From assembly GCA_013141175.1 (NCBI GenBank), contig JABFRN010000001.1, positions 3,616,001-3,680,000 on the forward strand: a stretch of DNA of 64,000 nt. The letters are read 5' to 3'. Made by a program: the position numbers and the translations under genes. Below the pieces are notes generated by a model. The model searched no databases and was not told where the DNA came from. It saw only the letters and a list, made by a program, of their open reading frames with translations. This document shows, piece after piece, positions 9,709-18,563 of this stretch (within the stretch, counting starts at the first letter, position 1; each line of letters starts with the position of its first letter). Source of the stretch: Lysobacter sp. GTDB lineage: Bacteria > Pseudomonadota > Gammaproteobacteria > Xanthomonadales > Xanthomonadaceae.

Positions 9709-10820
9709 CTGCTTCCGCCATGAGTGCAGCCGTGCATACCGCCCCGGGCTGGGACGACATCGCGCGCCTGCTGCGGCTTTCGCGGCCGGTGAGCGGCCTG
9801 TCGCTGCAGGCGCTGTCGCTGCGCGATCGCGCGCTCAACGGCGGCGTCTTCGAAAAGTGCGGGTTGGCCGGTGCGGATTTCGCCGGCAGCGATCTCGCCA
9901 ACGCCTGCTTCATCGACTGCGATATGCAGGGCGTCGATCTGCGTGCGGCGGCCTTGACCAACACCACCTTCGTGCGTTGCCGGATGGCGGATGCGCGCAT
10001 GCCGATCGGCGCACCCGCGCAGCTCGTGCTGGTCGATTGCTCGCTGACCGGGTCCGACTGGCAGGGCGCGCATCTGGCGCGCAGCGCGGCCAGCGGCTGC
10101 GATTTCGCGGCGTCCGCGATGCGCGGCGTGCGCCTGGAGCGCAGCGTGCTGTGGAAGGCCGGGCTGCAGGGCGCGGACATGCGCGGTGCGGTGTTCGACC
10201 AGGCTGCGCTGTGCGACACCGACCTGCGCACGACCGCGCTGTCCGGCCTGCAGGCCAGCCTCAGCGCGCTGATGAACAACGATCTGCGCGGACAGCAGCT
10301 GGCGGGCGCCCGGATCCAGCGCTGCCAACTGCTGGGCAGCGATCTGCGCGATGCCGATCTGCGCGGCGCCGACCTCGGCGAGTCCGGCTGCATCCAGGTG
10401 AATTTCGAGGGTGCGAATCTGGACGGCCTGCGCGCGCAGCGCGGCATGTTCCTGTCCGCGCGGCTGGCGCACTGCAGCGTGCGCGGCGCCGATCTGCACG
10501 GCGCGCTGTTCCACGCCGCCGTGGTCGATGGCGTCCGCTTCGAGCACTGCGCGATGCGCGAGAGCAGCTGGGAAAAGAGCCGGATGCGCGATGTCCGCTT
10601 CGCCGACTGCGATCTGCGCGACAGCCGTTTCGACCACGCCGGCATCAGTGACGGCGAATTCGTCCGCGTGCAGCTGCAGAACAGCCGCTTCCACAACACC
10701 CGTCAGACCGATGTCCGCATGCGCCGCGTGCAGCGCAAGGGCCTGCGCGGCACCAACGCCGCGCTGCTGGACATCGAAGCCCCCACTCTGGAACTGGAGA
10801 ACCTCCCGTGCGCACCCTGA
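9705..10820 (+). CDS. pentapeptide-repeat protein of the VgrG module
   Basis: The 371-residue protein consists almost wholly of pentapeptide repeats after about 40 residues: GADFAGSDLANACFIDCDMQ and many further A/C-D/N-L/F-x-x units up to about residue 350. Such chains fold as a beta-helix rod. The ATG at 9705 overlaps the stop of the DUF2169 gene (ATGA). A second Met six codons inside (9720) is an alternative start. It is a separate copy of the repeat type found in the upstream fusion, so the two may stack or pair. A structural role at the spike is inferred from neighbours. Confidence 0.8.
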   Translation: MTASAMSAAVHTAPGWDDIARLLRLSRPVSGLSLQALSLRDRALNGGVFEKCGLAGADFAGSDLANACFIDCDMQGVDLRAAALTNTTFVRCRMADARMPIGAPAQLVLVDCSLTGSDWQGAHLARSAASGCDFAASAMRGVRLERSVLWKAGLQGADMRGAVFDQAALCDTDLRTTALSGLQASLSALMNNDLRGQQLAGARIQRCQLLGSDLRDADLRGADLGESGCIQVNFEGANLDGLRAQRGMFLSARLAHCSVRGADLHGALFHAAVVDGVRFEHCAMRESSWEKSRMRDVRFADCDLRDSRFDHAGISDGEFVRVQLQNSRFHNTRQTDVRMRRVQRKGLRGTNAALLDIEAPTLELENLPCAP

Positions 10821-11368
10821 ATGCAGATCCCATCGCGCCAGTCGCCCCGGCCGCGCCCGTGGCGCTCGCGGACACGCGCATCACCGTCCTTTTCGAGGAC
10901 GGCAGCTGCCTGCTCGGCAACGGCATGCGCGCGCTGCGCGCGGTGAGCTGTCTGGTCGAACCGCAGATCGGCGACCGGGTCCTCGCCAGTACATCGATCG
11001 ATGGCCCGTGCCACGTGCTGCACATCCTCGCCCGCAGCGAAAGCGGTACTGCACGCGTCAGCGTGCCCGACGCCGAGGGCATGGCGCTCTGCCAGTCGCG
11101 CATCGCCCTGCACGCCACCGAGAGTCTGCACATGGGCAGTGCCGGCGACGCTTCGCTGAGCGCGGCCGGTGGCACGCTGTCGTTGAACGGACGCAATCTG
11201 TTCGTGACCGTGACCGACACCATCGTCGAACAGGCCAATCACTACGTCGGCAAGATCGGGCAGTACCTGCTCGACGTGCGCGCGCTGCTGCGCCTGCACG
11301 GCAACGACGCTCTCATCACCGCGGCGCACGACATCAAGGTCGACGCCGAACGCATCAGCATGGGCTGA
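10808..11368 (+). CDS. DUF3540 family protein (T6SS spike module)
   Basis: The 186-residue protein resembles DUF3540, a family found with DUF2169 and PAAR-like genes in T6SS loci. It has an early beta-rich part with QIGDRVLASTSIDGPCHVLHIL, an OB-like layout, and a C-terminal helical part with VTVTDTIVEQANHYVGKIGQ, resembling the gp5 needle stem. The start is GTG, 13 bases inside the preceding gene, so translation is coupled. The ISMG end is typical. It probably helps dock the PAAR-like tip; this is inferred, as the biochemistry of the family is little known. Confidence 0.78.
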   Translation: MRTLNADPIAPVAPAAPVALADTRITVLFEDGSCLLGNGMRALRAVSCLVEPQIGDRVLASTSIDGPCHVLHILARSESGTARVSVPDAEGMALCQSRIALHATESLHMGSAGDASLSAAGGTLSLNGRNLFVTVTDTIVEQANHYVGKIGQYLLDVRALLRLHGNDALITAAHDIKVDAERISMG

Positions 11369-11371
11369 GCC

Positions 11372-11749
11372 ATGTTCGCCAACAACAATCTCGGCGTGAT
11401 GAGCCTCGGGTTCCCGGATGTCTGCATCGTCGGCATCATCCCGGTGCCGGAGGCGAACATCGATTTTTCGATCACCGATATTCCGACCGTCTTCAACGTG
11501 CTGTACGGCGGCGGTCTGGTCGAGAACCTGATCACGATCAGCACGCTGAGCACGGCGGATGTCGGCGTCGGCGTGGTCTCGGGGATGTGCATGGGGCCGA
11601 AGCGCTCGATCCTCGGCAGTTTCAAGCTGCTGGTGGGGGCGATCTTCGTCTCGCGCCTGACCTCCATCAACGGCCAGAACGGCCTGTTGCCCAACACGGT
11701 CGGCATCTGCCTGCTGCCGACCCAGTTCCGCGTGCTGGTGCTGTCGTGA
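11372..11749 (+). CDS. DUF4150 PAAR-like spike tip protein
   Basis: The 125-residue protein belongs to the PAAR-like DUF4150 family, which sharpens the VgrG spike. It begins MFANNNLGVMSLGFPDVCIV, and hydrophobic beta stretches with several Pro-Xaa-Pro turns follow. Cysteines at 18, 72 and 112 could take part in metal binding. It is a bare PAAR-like domain: no toxin or other extension is fused. Three bases separate it from the DUF3540 gene, and its stop overlaps the tssJ start. It would carry effectors non-covalently, if at all. Confidence 0.8.
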   Translation: MFANNNLGVMSLGFPDVCIVGIIPVPEANIDFSITDIPTVFNVLYGGGLVENLITISTLSTADVGVGVVSGMCMGPKRSILGSFKLLVGAIFVSRLTSINGQNGLLPNTVGICLLPTQFRVLVLS

Positions 11750-12219
11750 CCGGCGCGCGCCTTGGCCTCGTGCTGCTGCTGGCGCTGTGCGCGCTGGGCG
11801 GCTGCGGTTCGATCAAGAGCAAGCTCGGGATCGGCCCGCCGCATGCGTCCCTGCGCAGTCTGAGCATCTCTGCGGACCCCGGCGCCAACAGCGGCAGCGG
11901 CACGCAGTTGGACATCGTGGTGGTCTACAGCAGCAGTGCTGTCGCCATGCTGCCCAAGACCGGGCCGGACTGGTTCCGCCAGCGCGACGGGCTGCGGAAA
12001 GCGCTCGGCAAGGACATCGAGGTGGTGTCCGTGGAAAGCGTTTCGCCCGACGAAGTCTTCGCGGTGGACCTGCCGCGCCGGACCCGGAAGAAAGGGCTGG
12101 CGGTGTACGCGTTCGCCAACTACGTGGCGCCCGAGGGCTGGCCGCCGATCGCGTTGACGGCGTACAGGAAAGTCGCGCTGCGCCTGCAGGCGAAATCCAT
12201 CGAGCTTTCAGAGCAATGA
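11746..12219 (+). CDS. tssJ: T6SS outer-membrane lipoprotein TssJ
   Basis: The 157-residue protein has a lipoprotein signal: a hydrophobic run LGLVLLLALCALGGC with the lipobox cysteine at about residue 20. TssJ (VasD) anchors the T6SS membrane complex in the outer membrane and binds TssM. The mature part shows the expected beta-sandwich pattern, including TQLDIVVVYSSSAVAMLPK near residue 55 and an AYRKVAL end. The start is GTG at 11746, overlapping the stop of the PAAR-like gene. It opens the membrane-complex section J-K-L-M. Confidence 0.88.
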   Translation: MTGARLGLVLLLALCALGGCGSIKSKLGIGPPHASLRSLSISADPGANSGSGTQLDIVVVYSSSAVAMLPKTGPDWFRQRDGLRKALGKDIEVVSVESVSPDEVFAVDLPRRTRKKGLAVYAFANYVAPEGWPPIALTAYRKVALRLQAKSIELSEQ

Positions 12220-12229
12220 GGAGCGACAC

Positions 12230-13678
12230 ATGACCGACAATGAATTCCTGCCCGATGCGGTCCAGTGGTCCGAGGGCATGCTGCTGTCGCCCCAGCATTT
12301 CCAGCAGAACGATATCCATGCGCAGGCCATGCTGCACCAGCGGCTGGCGAGCCTCACGCCGCATGCCTGGGGCGTGCGCCGCCTGCAGCTGGACGCCACG
12401 CGCCTGGCCGATGGACTGATCAAGGTCACCGAATGCGATGCGGTGATGCCCGACGGTCTGCCGCTGGTGTTCCGCGCCAGCGCCTCCGGTCCCGATCTGA
12501 GTCTTGCGGTGGAGGCCAGATACGGCGCCGACGGCGCGCCTGCCCCGGTGCGCGTGTTCCTCGCCATTCCGCCGCGTGCCGGTGCGGCGCAGGGCCCGAT
12601 CGGTTCGCGCACCTCGCAGCGCCGCTACGAGAGTCTGTCCGGCGTCGAAACGATGGACGAGGTGACCGGGATCGGCGACGTGCTGGTGGAGCGGCAGCGC
12701 GCGCGCATCGAACTGTTCGCCGAAAAGGACCTGCCTGCAGGCTATCCCGCGCTGCCGTTGCTGGAAATCATCCGCGATGCCTATGGCGCGGTGTCGCTGA
12801 CCCGCTATCACCCGCCGATGTTCCGTATCGGTGCGTCGGCCTTCCTCGGTGCGCAGGGCCTGCAATTGCAGTTCGCCGCGCTGCGCAACGACCTGTGGGA
12901 AAAATTGCGCGAACTCGCCGGCACCAGCGAGGACGATGCGCCGGAGTCCATCGCGGTGTTGAGCGGCGAGGCGAGGATGCACCTGCGCATCGCCCGCGAG
13001 ATCGCGGCCTGCCTGCCGCTGATCGACACCATCCTGTACGACCCGCTGTGCTCGCTCCAGCAGGCGTGGTGGGCGATGGCGCAGATCGTCGGACGCATGG
13101 CGGCGATCGGCGGCAATCCGCGTCCGTTGAAGATGGATCCTTACCGCCATGACGATTGCCAGCCGCAGTTCCAGGCGGCGCTGGCGTTCGTGATGCGCAA
13201 GCTGGCGCTGGTCAACACCGATTGGGACAGTCCGGAATTCGTGCGCGTGGGCGACGGCACGTACCAGCGTCTTCTGTCCGAAGACAGTCCGCAGACGGTC
13301 TATCTCGAGCTGCGCAAGCGCGAAGGGCAGAGCGCGGGCGAACTGCAGGCGTGGTTGGGGCAGGCGCGCATCGCCAGCGGGGATCTGATGCCCGTGCTGC
13401 GCCAGCGGCGCTTGCCCGGCGCTTCGGTGCGAGTGCTCGGCGCGCGCGAAGTGTCCAGTCTCGGCCTGCGCGCCGATGCGCTGATCTTCGCGGTCAGCAG
13501 CGAACGCCTGGAGATGCCGCAAGGCATGGTCGAAAGTTTCCGCCCGGGGCTCGCGATGGTGGTGCAGGGCGATGCGCAGCATGCGCCCGCGGCGATCATC
13601 CTCCATCACCGCAAACAGGCGGGCGGCGCATCGGTGGCGCCGCCGTCGACGACGGCGTCGGAGTCGGGACATGCCTGA
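12230..13678 (+). CDS. tssK: T6SS baseplate-membrane connector TssK
   Basis: The 482-residue protein is TssK (VasE/ImpJ), which links the baseplate to TssL and TssM. The N-terminus is characteristic: VQWSEGMLLSPQHFQQND, then a HQRLASLTPHAWGV stretch. The usual length is about 440-460, so it is slightly long because of a low-complexity tail. The ATG follows a GAGGAGCGACAC-like site (AGGAGCG) about 6 bases away. It overlaps tssL by 8 bases. The role is that of the family. Confidence 0.95.
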   Translation: MTDNEFLPDAVQWSEGMLLSPQHFQQNDIHAQAMLHQRLASLTPHAWGVRRLQLDATRLADGLIKVTECDAVMPDGLPLVFRASASGPDLSLAVEARYGADGAPAPVRVFLAIPPRAGAAQGPIGSRTSQRRYESLSGVETMDEVTGIGDVLVERQRARIELFAEKDLPAGYPALPLLEIIRDAYGAVSLTRYHPPMFRIGASAFLGAQGLQLQFAALRNDLWEKLRELAGTSEDDAPESIAVLSGEARMHLRIAREIAACLPLIDTILYDPLCSLQQAWWAMAQIVGRMAAIGGNPRPLKMDPYRHDDCQPQFQAALAFVMRKLALVNTDWDSPEFVRVGDGTYQRLLSEDSPQTVYLELRKREGQSAGELQAWLGQARIASGDLMPVLRQRRLPGASVRVLGAREVSSLGLRADALIFAVSSERLEMPQGMVESFRPGLAMVVQGDAQHAPAAIILHHRKQAGGASVAPPSTTASESGHA

Positions 13679-14435
13679 GCGCATCGGCGCCCCTTTGTTC
13701 CTGCTGGCCCGATTCGCCGAATTCTTCGCGGCGGTGGTGGACAGCAAACAGGCGATCGCCGAAGGTCGCCTCGGTGCGGTGCTGTCGGTCGGCGACGAAC
13801 CGCAGCCGACCGATCCGGGCGATCTCGCCGCACGCCTGAGCGCCAGACTTGCGGCGGTCTTGCGGCTGCAGGAAAAAGAGGTGTCGCGCAGCGGCAAGCC
13901 GGACGAAATCCATGCGCATCGCAAGGCGATGTACATCATGGCGGCGGTGACCGACGAGGTCTACATTCTCGAGGTCGATTGGGCGGGACGCGATGCCTGG
14001 ATCGACGTGTTGCTGGAATACAATTTTTTCCAGTCGCGCAATGCCGGCACCCGCTTTTTCGAGATGGCCGACGAACTGCTGGCCGCGCAGATTCACGATC
14101 CCCTGCAGGTCGATCTTGCGGCGGTGATGGTGATGGCGCTGCAGTTGGGCTTCAAGGGTCGCTATCGCGGCACGGTCAGCGATGCCGAACTGGATGCGCT
14201 GCGGAACCGGCTGTTCCGGCTGGTCGAGCGCGAGCACGGCGCGCTCGCCACCGGGATGGCATTTCCGCAGACCACGGATGCGCTGCAGGCGGGCGGTACG
14301 CCGGAGCGGCTCGCACCGCTGTCGCCCTGGTATACGGCGGCGGCGATGGTGTTGATCGTTTACCTGGCGATATCCAGCGTGATGTGGCTGTGGCTGCTCG
14401 AACCCTTCCGTCGCGCTGTCGGGAGCGGTGAATGA
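13671..14435 (+). CDS. tssL: T6SS inner-membrane protein TssL (DotU)
   Basis: The 254-residue protein is TssL/DotU. It has the cytoplasmic hook domain with the conserved YIMAAVTDEVYI and FFEMADELLA segments, then one C-terminal membrane helix near residues 225-248 (YTAAAMVLIVYLAISSVMWL). There is no peptidoglycan-binding OmpA-like extension, so cell-wall anchoring must come from another protein. The start overlaps tssK by 8 bases, and the stop overlaps the tssM start as ATGA. Confidence 0.93.
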   Translation: MPERIGAPLFLLARFAEFFAAVVDSKQAIAEGRLGAVLSVGDEPQPTDPGDLAARLSARLAAVLRLQEKEVSRSGKPDEIHAHRKAMYIMAAVTDEVYILEVDWAGRDAWIDVLLEYNFFQSRNAGTRFFEMADELLAAQIHDPLQVDLAAVMVMALQLGFKGRYRGTVSDAELDALRNRLFRLVEREHGALATGMAFPQTTDALQAGGTPERLAPLSPWYTAAAMVLIVYLAISSVMWLWLLEPFRRAVGSGE

Positions 14436-17400
14436 CCCTGGCTGCCGCCACCGCATCGCCCGCTCCAAGCGCCCCGACTTCTGCTGCGCAGGATGTCGCC
14501 GCGCAGGGCGCAAGCGCGCAGAGCGTTGCCGCCGACAGCGCGAACGCCCAGGCCGCTGCCGGCCATGGTGCGCTCGACCTCGATGCGTTGGGTCTGGGCT
14601 CGATCGACTTCACCAGAATCGATCTGCTGAAGACATCGCTGGCGGGAAGCGGCGTGTTGATCGGGCTGCTGCTCGCGTTTCTGGTCGTGCGGCGCCTGCG
14701 CAAGCCCGCGATCGTCACGTTGGGCAATGCCGAGGGAAGCTGCGGCATCTGCGCGCGGGTGCGGGCCTGGCTGCAGCGGATGCTCGGCGCCATCGATTAC
14801 CTCTCGACCCGGCGCGAGTGGCGCTATGCGCAGCCCTGGCTGCTGGTGCTGGGCGAGCGCAGCGCCGGCAAGAGCAGCCTGATCGCATCGGTGTCGGAGA
14901 CGTGGCGTCACCACGCGCCGAAGCATGCCGACCAACTGCACGCCGAGGGCATGCGCTGGTCGTATTTCCGCTACGGCGTGTTGATCGATGGCGACGGCCT
15001 GCTGGTGGCTGCGGATGAGGGCGAACCCGAGGCCAAGCAGTGGGACCGGGGGCTGAAGGCGCTGAACGATCTGCGTCCGGAGCGCCCGCTCGACGGCATC
15101 GTGCTGTGCGTGTCGGCGAGCACGTTGCGCAATGCGAAGCTGTCGCAGCGCATCGCGCTCGCCGAGAACGTCAACCGCCAGATCAGCCGGCTGCAGACCA
15201 GCGTCGAATTCATGCTGCCCGCCTACGTGGTGGTGACGCAGTGCGACAGCATCCCCGGCTTTGCGTCGTTCTGGCAAAACCAGGCGCCCGAGCGACTCGG
15301 TGAGATGGTCGGCTATTCCGCCATCGCCCAGGATCAGACCCGGCTGCCTTCCGACTGGGCCGACAGCGCGTTCGACCGGGTCGGCGCGCGGATGCGCGAG
15401 ATCCAGACGGATGTCGCCGCACTCCGCGAAACGATCGACGATGTCGACGGCTTCTTCCTGTTTCCCACGCACTTCGGCGAGTTGCGCGATCCCTTGGCGC
15501 AGTGGCTGGAAACCGTATTCCGCACCACCGCCTGGCAGAGCGGCTATCTGTTCCGCGGCCTGTATTTCACCGGATCGGTCGAGGCCGACGGCACCCGCGC
15601 CGAAGGCGTGCGCGGCGATGTCGATTTCGTCGATGCGCTGGTTTCGGAGAAGGCGCTGCGCGAGCCGGCACTGGCCAAGCCGACACGGCAGGGCATCTGG
15701 TCGCGCAATCGCCTGATCCATCAGCTGCAGGTCGCTGCGGTCGCTGTTGCGGTCGGCCTGTTCGTCGCGCTGGGCATCGCCGGATACAAGGTGTCGAAAC
15801 AGGTGTCGGCGGTGGTCTCCGCCATCGATTCGCTGGACAAGATCGCGCCGCGCGTGCCGGCTGCCGAAAGCGGCGAATGTCTGGCGCGCGAAGATGTCTA
15901 TCCGCTGTTGGCGCAGGTGTCGCGGATCGACACCCGGTCGCGTTACCTGGTGATTCCGCTGTCGTGGGTGGACGGCCGCCTGACCAGCGGCAGCGCGGCG
16001 GCCATCGGCAACTCGGCGGTGCGGAAGGTGCTGTTGCCGACCTTGTCGTGCCTGCTGGAACAACGTTCGCGCGATCTGTTGATGTCCACGCGCATGCCCA
16101 CCGCCGCAACCGGGAACGCGCTGTCGCGCGAACGCAGCGATTTCCGGCAGCTCGTGGTCGATGCCCGCGATTTCGAGGACAACCTCGTGCGCTTCCGGAC
16201 GCTGTCGAAACAGAACGATGCGCTGGACGAGCGTCGATTGATCGCGATGCTGGACGCGCTTTCGTCCTACGCGTTCGGCGAAGCCCTGCCGAAGGACGTG
16301 TGGCGCAAGGGTGGAGTGCTGGACGACGCGTTCCGCGAGATCGACGATGTGCGCGAGCCGATCATGCCCAACGGCCTGCATGCGCGCCTGGCCGCTGCGA
16401 TGGACGCGCGCAGCGCCAGCCTGCGCGCGGCGCTGACTCGCGAAGTGTCGGTGGGCGACGATCTGCTGGCGCTGTTGAACGAAGGACAGCCGCCGATCCT
16501 CGACAACACGCGTCGCATGGGGATCTGGCTGTCGTGGGTGCAGCGGTCGTGGCTGGGGTCCTCCGCCGAACGCAATCCCTGCCAGGACATCGTCAATGCC
16601 AACAAGGCCGATGTCGAAGCGCTGATCGCCTACTACGGCAATCTCCCGGTCATGACCGGCATGCTGCAGCGCTTCGGCGCCAAGCAGTGCCACCAGCCGG
16701 AGATGCAGACACTGGTGACGATGACGATGGCGCCTTACGGCCCGATGTTCATCGCCGGCAAGGGCGGATTGACGCTTGCGCCGGAGTTGCAGGGCGAACT
16801 GTCCGGTCTGCCCGCGCTGGTGGAACTGCCCTATATGCAGCTCACTTCGGCACGACCATTCGCGTGCGTCGGCGCGGCTGCGGACTGGCGCGCGAACGAG
16901 CTTGCGGAAGCGGCCGGTTATCTCCGTCAATACGAGGCCTTCGCCAAGTCGCGGAAACTGCCGCCGCTGGCGGACGGCGGACGGCCGCTCTACGACAGCC
17001 TGGCCCGGGAATCCCTGGCGCACGCGCTGGACGACGCCCTGCGTCGCGCCCAACGGGTGGCGGACGATTCGCAGGCCGGTCTGGAAGCGGCCAATCGCAC
17101 CGATGCGCAGTTGACCCGGGTCGGCGACGAGCTTGCGCAGGGCATGGACGCGCTCAAAGCGGTGCTCAATGCGTATGCGACCTACGGTTTTTCCGACGGC
17201 GGCACCGAGGTGCGCCAGTGCGCGCGCGGTTTCGCTGCGGACAATCTCGGCGGTGTGGATGCGCTGGCGGACGGCAGTCGCCTGTACGCGCCGCCGGTCG
17301 CGGTGGGCACCGACACGATGTTCACGCTGGGCGGATTGCCGGTGACCAGGGATTTCCTCGCCCGCCAGGTGGCGCGCGCGCAGGTGCTGGCCGGCTATGC

Positions 17401-18490
17401 CGATCCGTTCCTGTCGGTGCTCAGCGACACGCCCGGCGTCGACGACGCCTGGCGCGACACCCCGCAGACCGCCGCGTTCTGGCGCAACACGCGCGACGAA
17501 ATCGACCGCTACACGAAAGGCAAGGAGCCTGCGGGCCAGATCGCCAATCTGGATGCGTATTTCATCGCCCAATTGACCGGCATGACCTATGCCAACTGCG
17601 CCAGCCTGCTGGCGGCGTATACCTCGCCCGAGTATGGCAACGACCTGTTCTCCGATCGCCGTCGCAAGCTGGAGCGGCAAGTGCAGTTGCGCTGCACGGA
17701 CCAGCGTCAGGCGCAGGCGGAGTCGGTGTACGACGCGCTCGCGACACGGTTCAACCGCGATCTGGCAGGCCGTTATCCCTTCGGTGGGATGAGCTCGCGC
17801 GATGCCGGCCTGCCGGCGGTGCGGGCATTCTTCCTCGACTACGCCGATCAGCGCGAGGGCATCGTCGCCGCCCTCGATGCGATGGACGGCAATCGCTGGC
17901 GCGCTGCCAAGGGTTTCGTCGCCGAACTCGATGCGGTGGCCGCATTCTTCTCCGGCAACGTCGGCGCCCCGGGGCAGATGGGCATGGTGGGGTTGAGTAC
18001 GGTGTTTCCGGCGGAGCCCGCCAGAACGGTCGGCGGCGATCAACTGCTGACCTGGCGATTGAAGGTGGAAGACACCGAGTCCACGTTCCCGAACGGCTTG
18101 AAGCCGCTGCAGTGGATGCCCGGCGATTCGTTGGCGCTGCAGTTGCGCTGGGCGACGCGCTCGCAGTGGCGTCCGCTGGCCGATCCCGCCCAGCCGGGGC
18201 TGGACGCACAGGACGTGACGGCGACCTTCAGCGCGAACGGGGCCTGGGCGCTGCTGCGCTTCATCGACACCTACCGCATGCCCAATACCCGGTCGACCGT
18301 TCCCGGCCAGACCCTGCTGGGCTTCCGTGTGCCGGTGCAGAGTCTTGTGGTGGGCGAAGACGGCAAGCCGGCGCACAGCGAAGCCAGCGTGTTCATGACC
18401 TGGGTCCTGACCACGGTCGATCCGAAGACGCAGACAGGGAAAACGATCGTGTTGCCCGGGACGTTCCCGCGCAGCGCACCGGTGGAGTAG
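14432..18490 (+). CDS. tssM: T6SS inner-membrane protein TssM (IcmF)
   Basis: The 1352-residue protein is TssM/IcmF, the large spine of the membrane complex. A P-loop GERSAGKSS lies at about residues 142-150, so it may bind nucleotide. Only one clear N-terminal membrane helix is seen (about 65-90), before it an Ala/Ser-rich tail, and another at about 430-455; most family members have two helices before the P-loop domain. The large C-terminal periplasmic part ends in the beta-domain that contacts TssJ. It follows tssL with a 4-base overlap, and tssA starts 73 bases later. Confidence 0.95.
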   Translation: MTLAAATASPAPSAPTSAAQDVAAQGASAQSVAADSANAQAAAGHGALDLDALGLGSIDFTRIDLLKTSLAGSGVLIGLLLAFLVVRRLRKPAIVTLGNAEGSCGICARVRAWLQRMLGAIDYLSTRREWRYAQPWLLVLGERSAGKSSLIASVSETWRHHAPKHADQLHAEGMRWSYFRYGVLIDGDGLLVAADEGEPEAKQWDRGLKALNDLRPERPLDGIVLCVSASTLRNAKLSQRIALAENVNRQISRLQTSVEFMLPAYVVVTQCDSIPGFASFWQNQAPERLGEMVGYSAIAQDQTRLPSDWADSAFDRVGARMREIQTDVAALRETIDDVDGFFLFPTHFGELRDPLAQWLETVFRTTAWQSGYLFRGLYFTGSVEADGTRAEGVRGDVDFVDALVSEKALREPALAKPTRQGIWSRNRLIHQLQVAAVAVAVGLFVALGIAGYKVSKQVSAVVSAIDSLDKIAPRVPAAESGECLAREDVYPLLAQVSRIDTRSRYLVIPLSWVDGRLTSGSAAAIGNSAVRKVLLPTLSCLLEQRSRDLLMSTRMPTAATGNALSRERSDFRQLVVDARDFEDNLVRFRTLSKQNDALDERRLIAMLDALSSYAFGEALPKDVWRKGGVLDDAFREIDDVREPIMPNGLHARLAAAMDARSASLRAALTREVSVGDDLLALLNEGQPPILDNTRRMGIWLSWVQRSWLGSSAERNPCQDIVNANKADVEALIAYYGNLPVMTGMLQRFGAKQCHQPEMQTLVTMTMAPYGPMFIAGKGGLTLAPELQGELSGLPALVELPYMQLTSARPFACVGAAADWRANELAEAAGYLRQYEAFAKSRKLPPLADGGRPLYDSLARESLAHALDDALRRAQRVADDSQAGLEAANRTDAQLTRVGDELAQGMDALKAVLNAYATYGFSDGGTEVRQCARGFAADNLGGVDALADGSRLYAPPVAVGTDTMFTLGGLPVTRDFLARQVARAQVLAGYADPFLSVLSDTPGVDDAWRDTPQTAAFWRNTRDEIDRYTKGKEPAGQIANLDAYFIAQLTGMTYANCASLLAAYTSPEYGNDLFSDRRRKLERQVQLRCTDQRQAQAESVYDALATRFNRDLAGRYPFGGMSSRDAGLPAVRAFFLDYADQREGIVAALDAMDGNRWRAAKGFVAELDAVAAFFSGNVGAPGQMGMVGLSTVFPAEPARTVGGDQLLTWRLKVEDTESTFPNGLKPLQWMPGDSLALQLRWATRSQWRPLADPAQPGLDAQDVTATFSANGAWALLRFIDTYRMPNTRSTVPGQTLLGFRVPVQSLVVGEDGKPAHSEASVFMTWVLTTVDPKTQTGKTIVLPGTFPRSAPVE

Positions 18491-18563
18491 CGCGCGGAGG
18501 CTGCGGGTGCGGCATCCGGACGTGGGAATTCGAGAGTACAGAAGCGATATGGGAGATCAGCGC

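Noticed and set aside
14360-18376. Very long reverse-strand open frame opposite tssM
   Set aside because: Composition is that of a mirrored high-GC gene, with no motif or ribosome site. The forward gene has clear TssM features.
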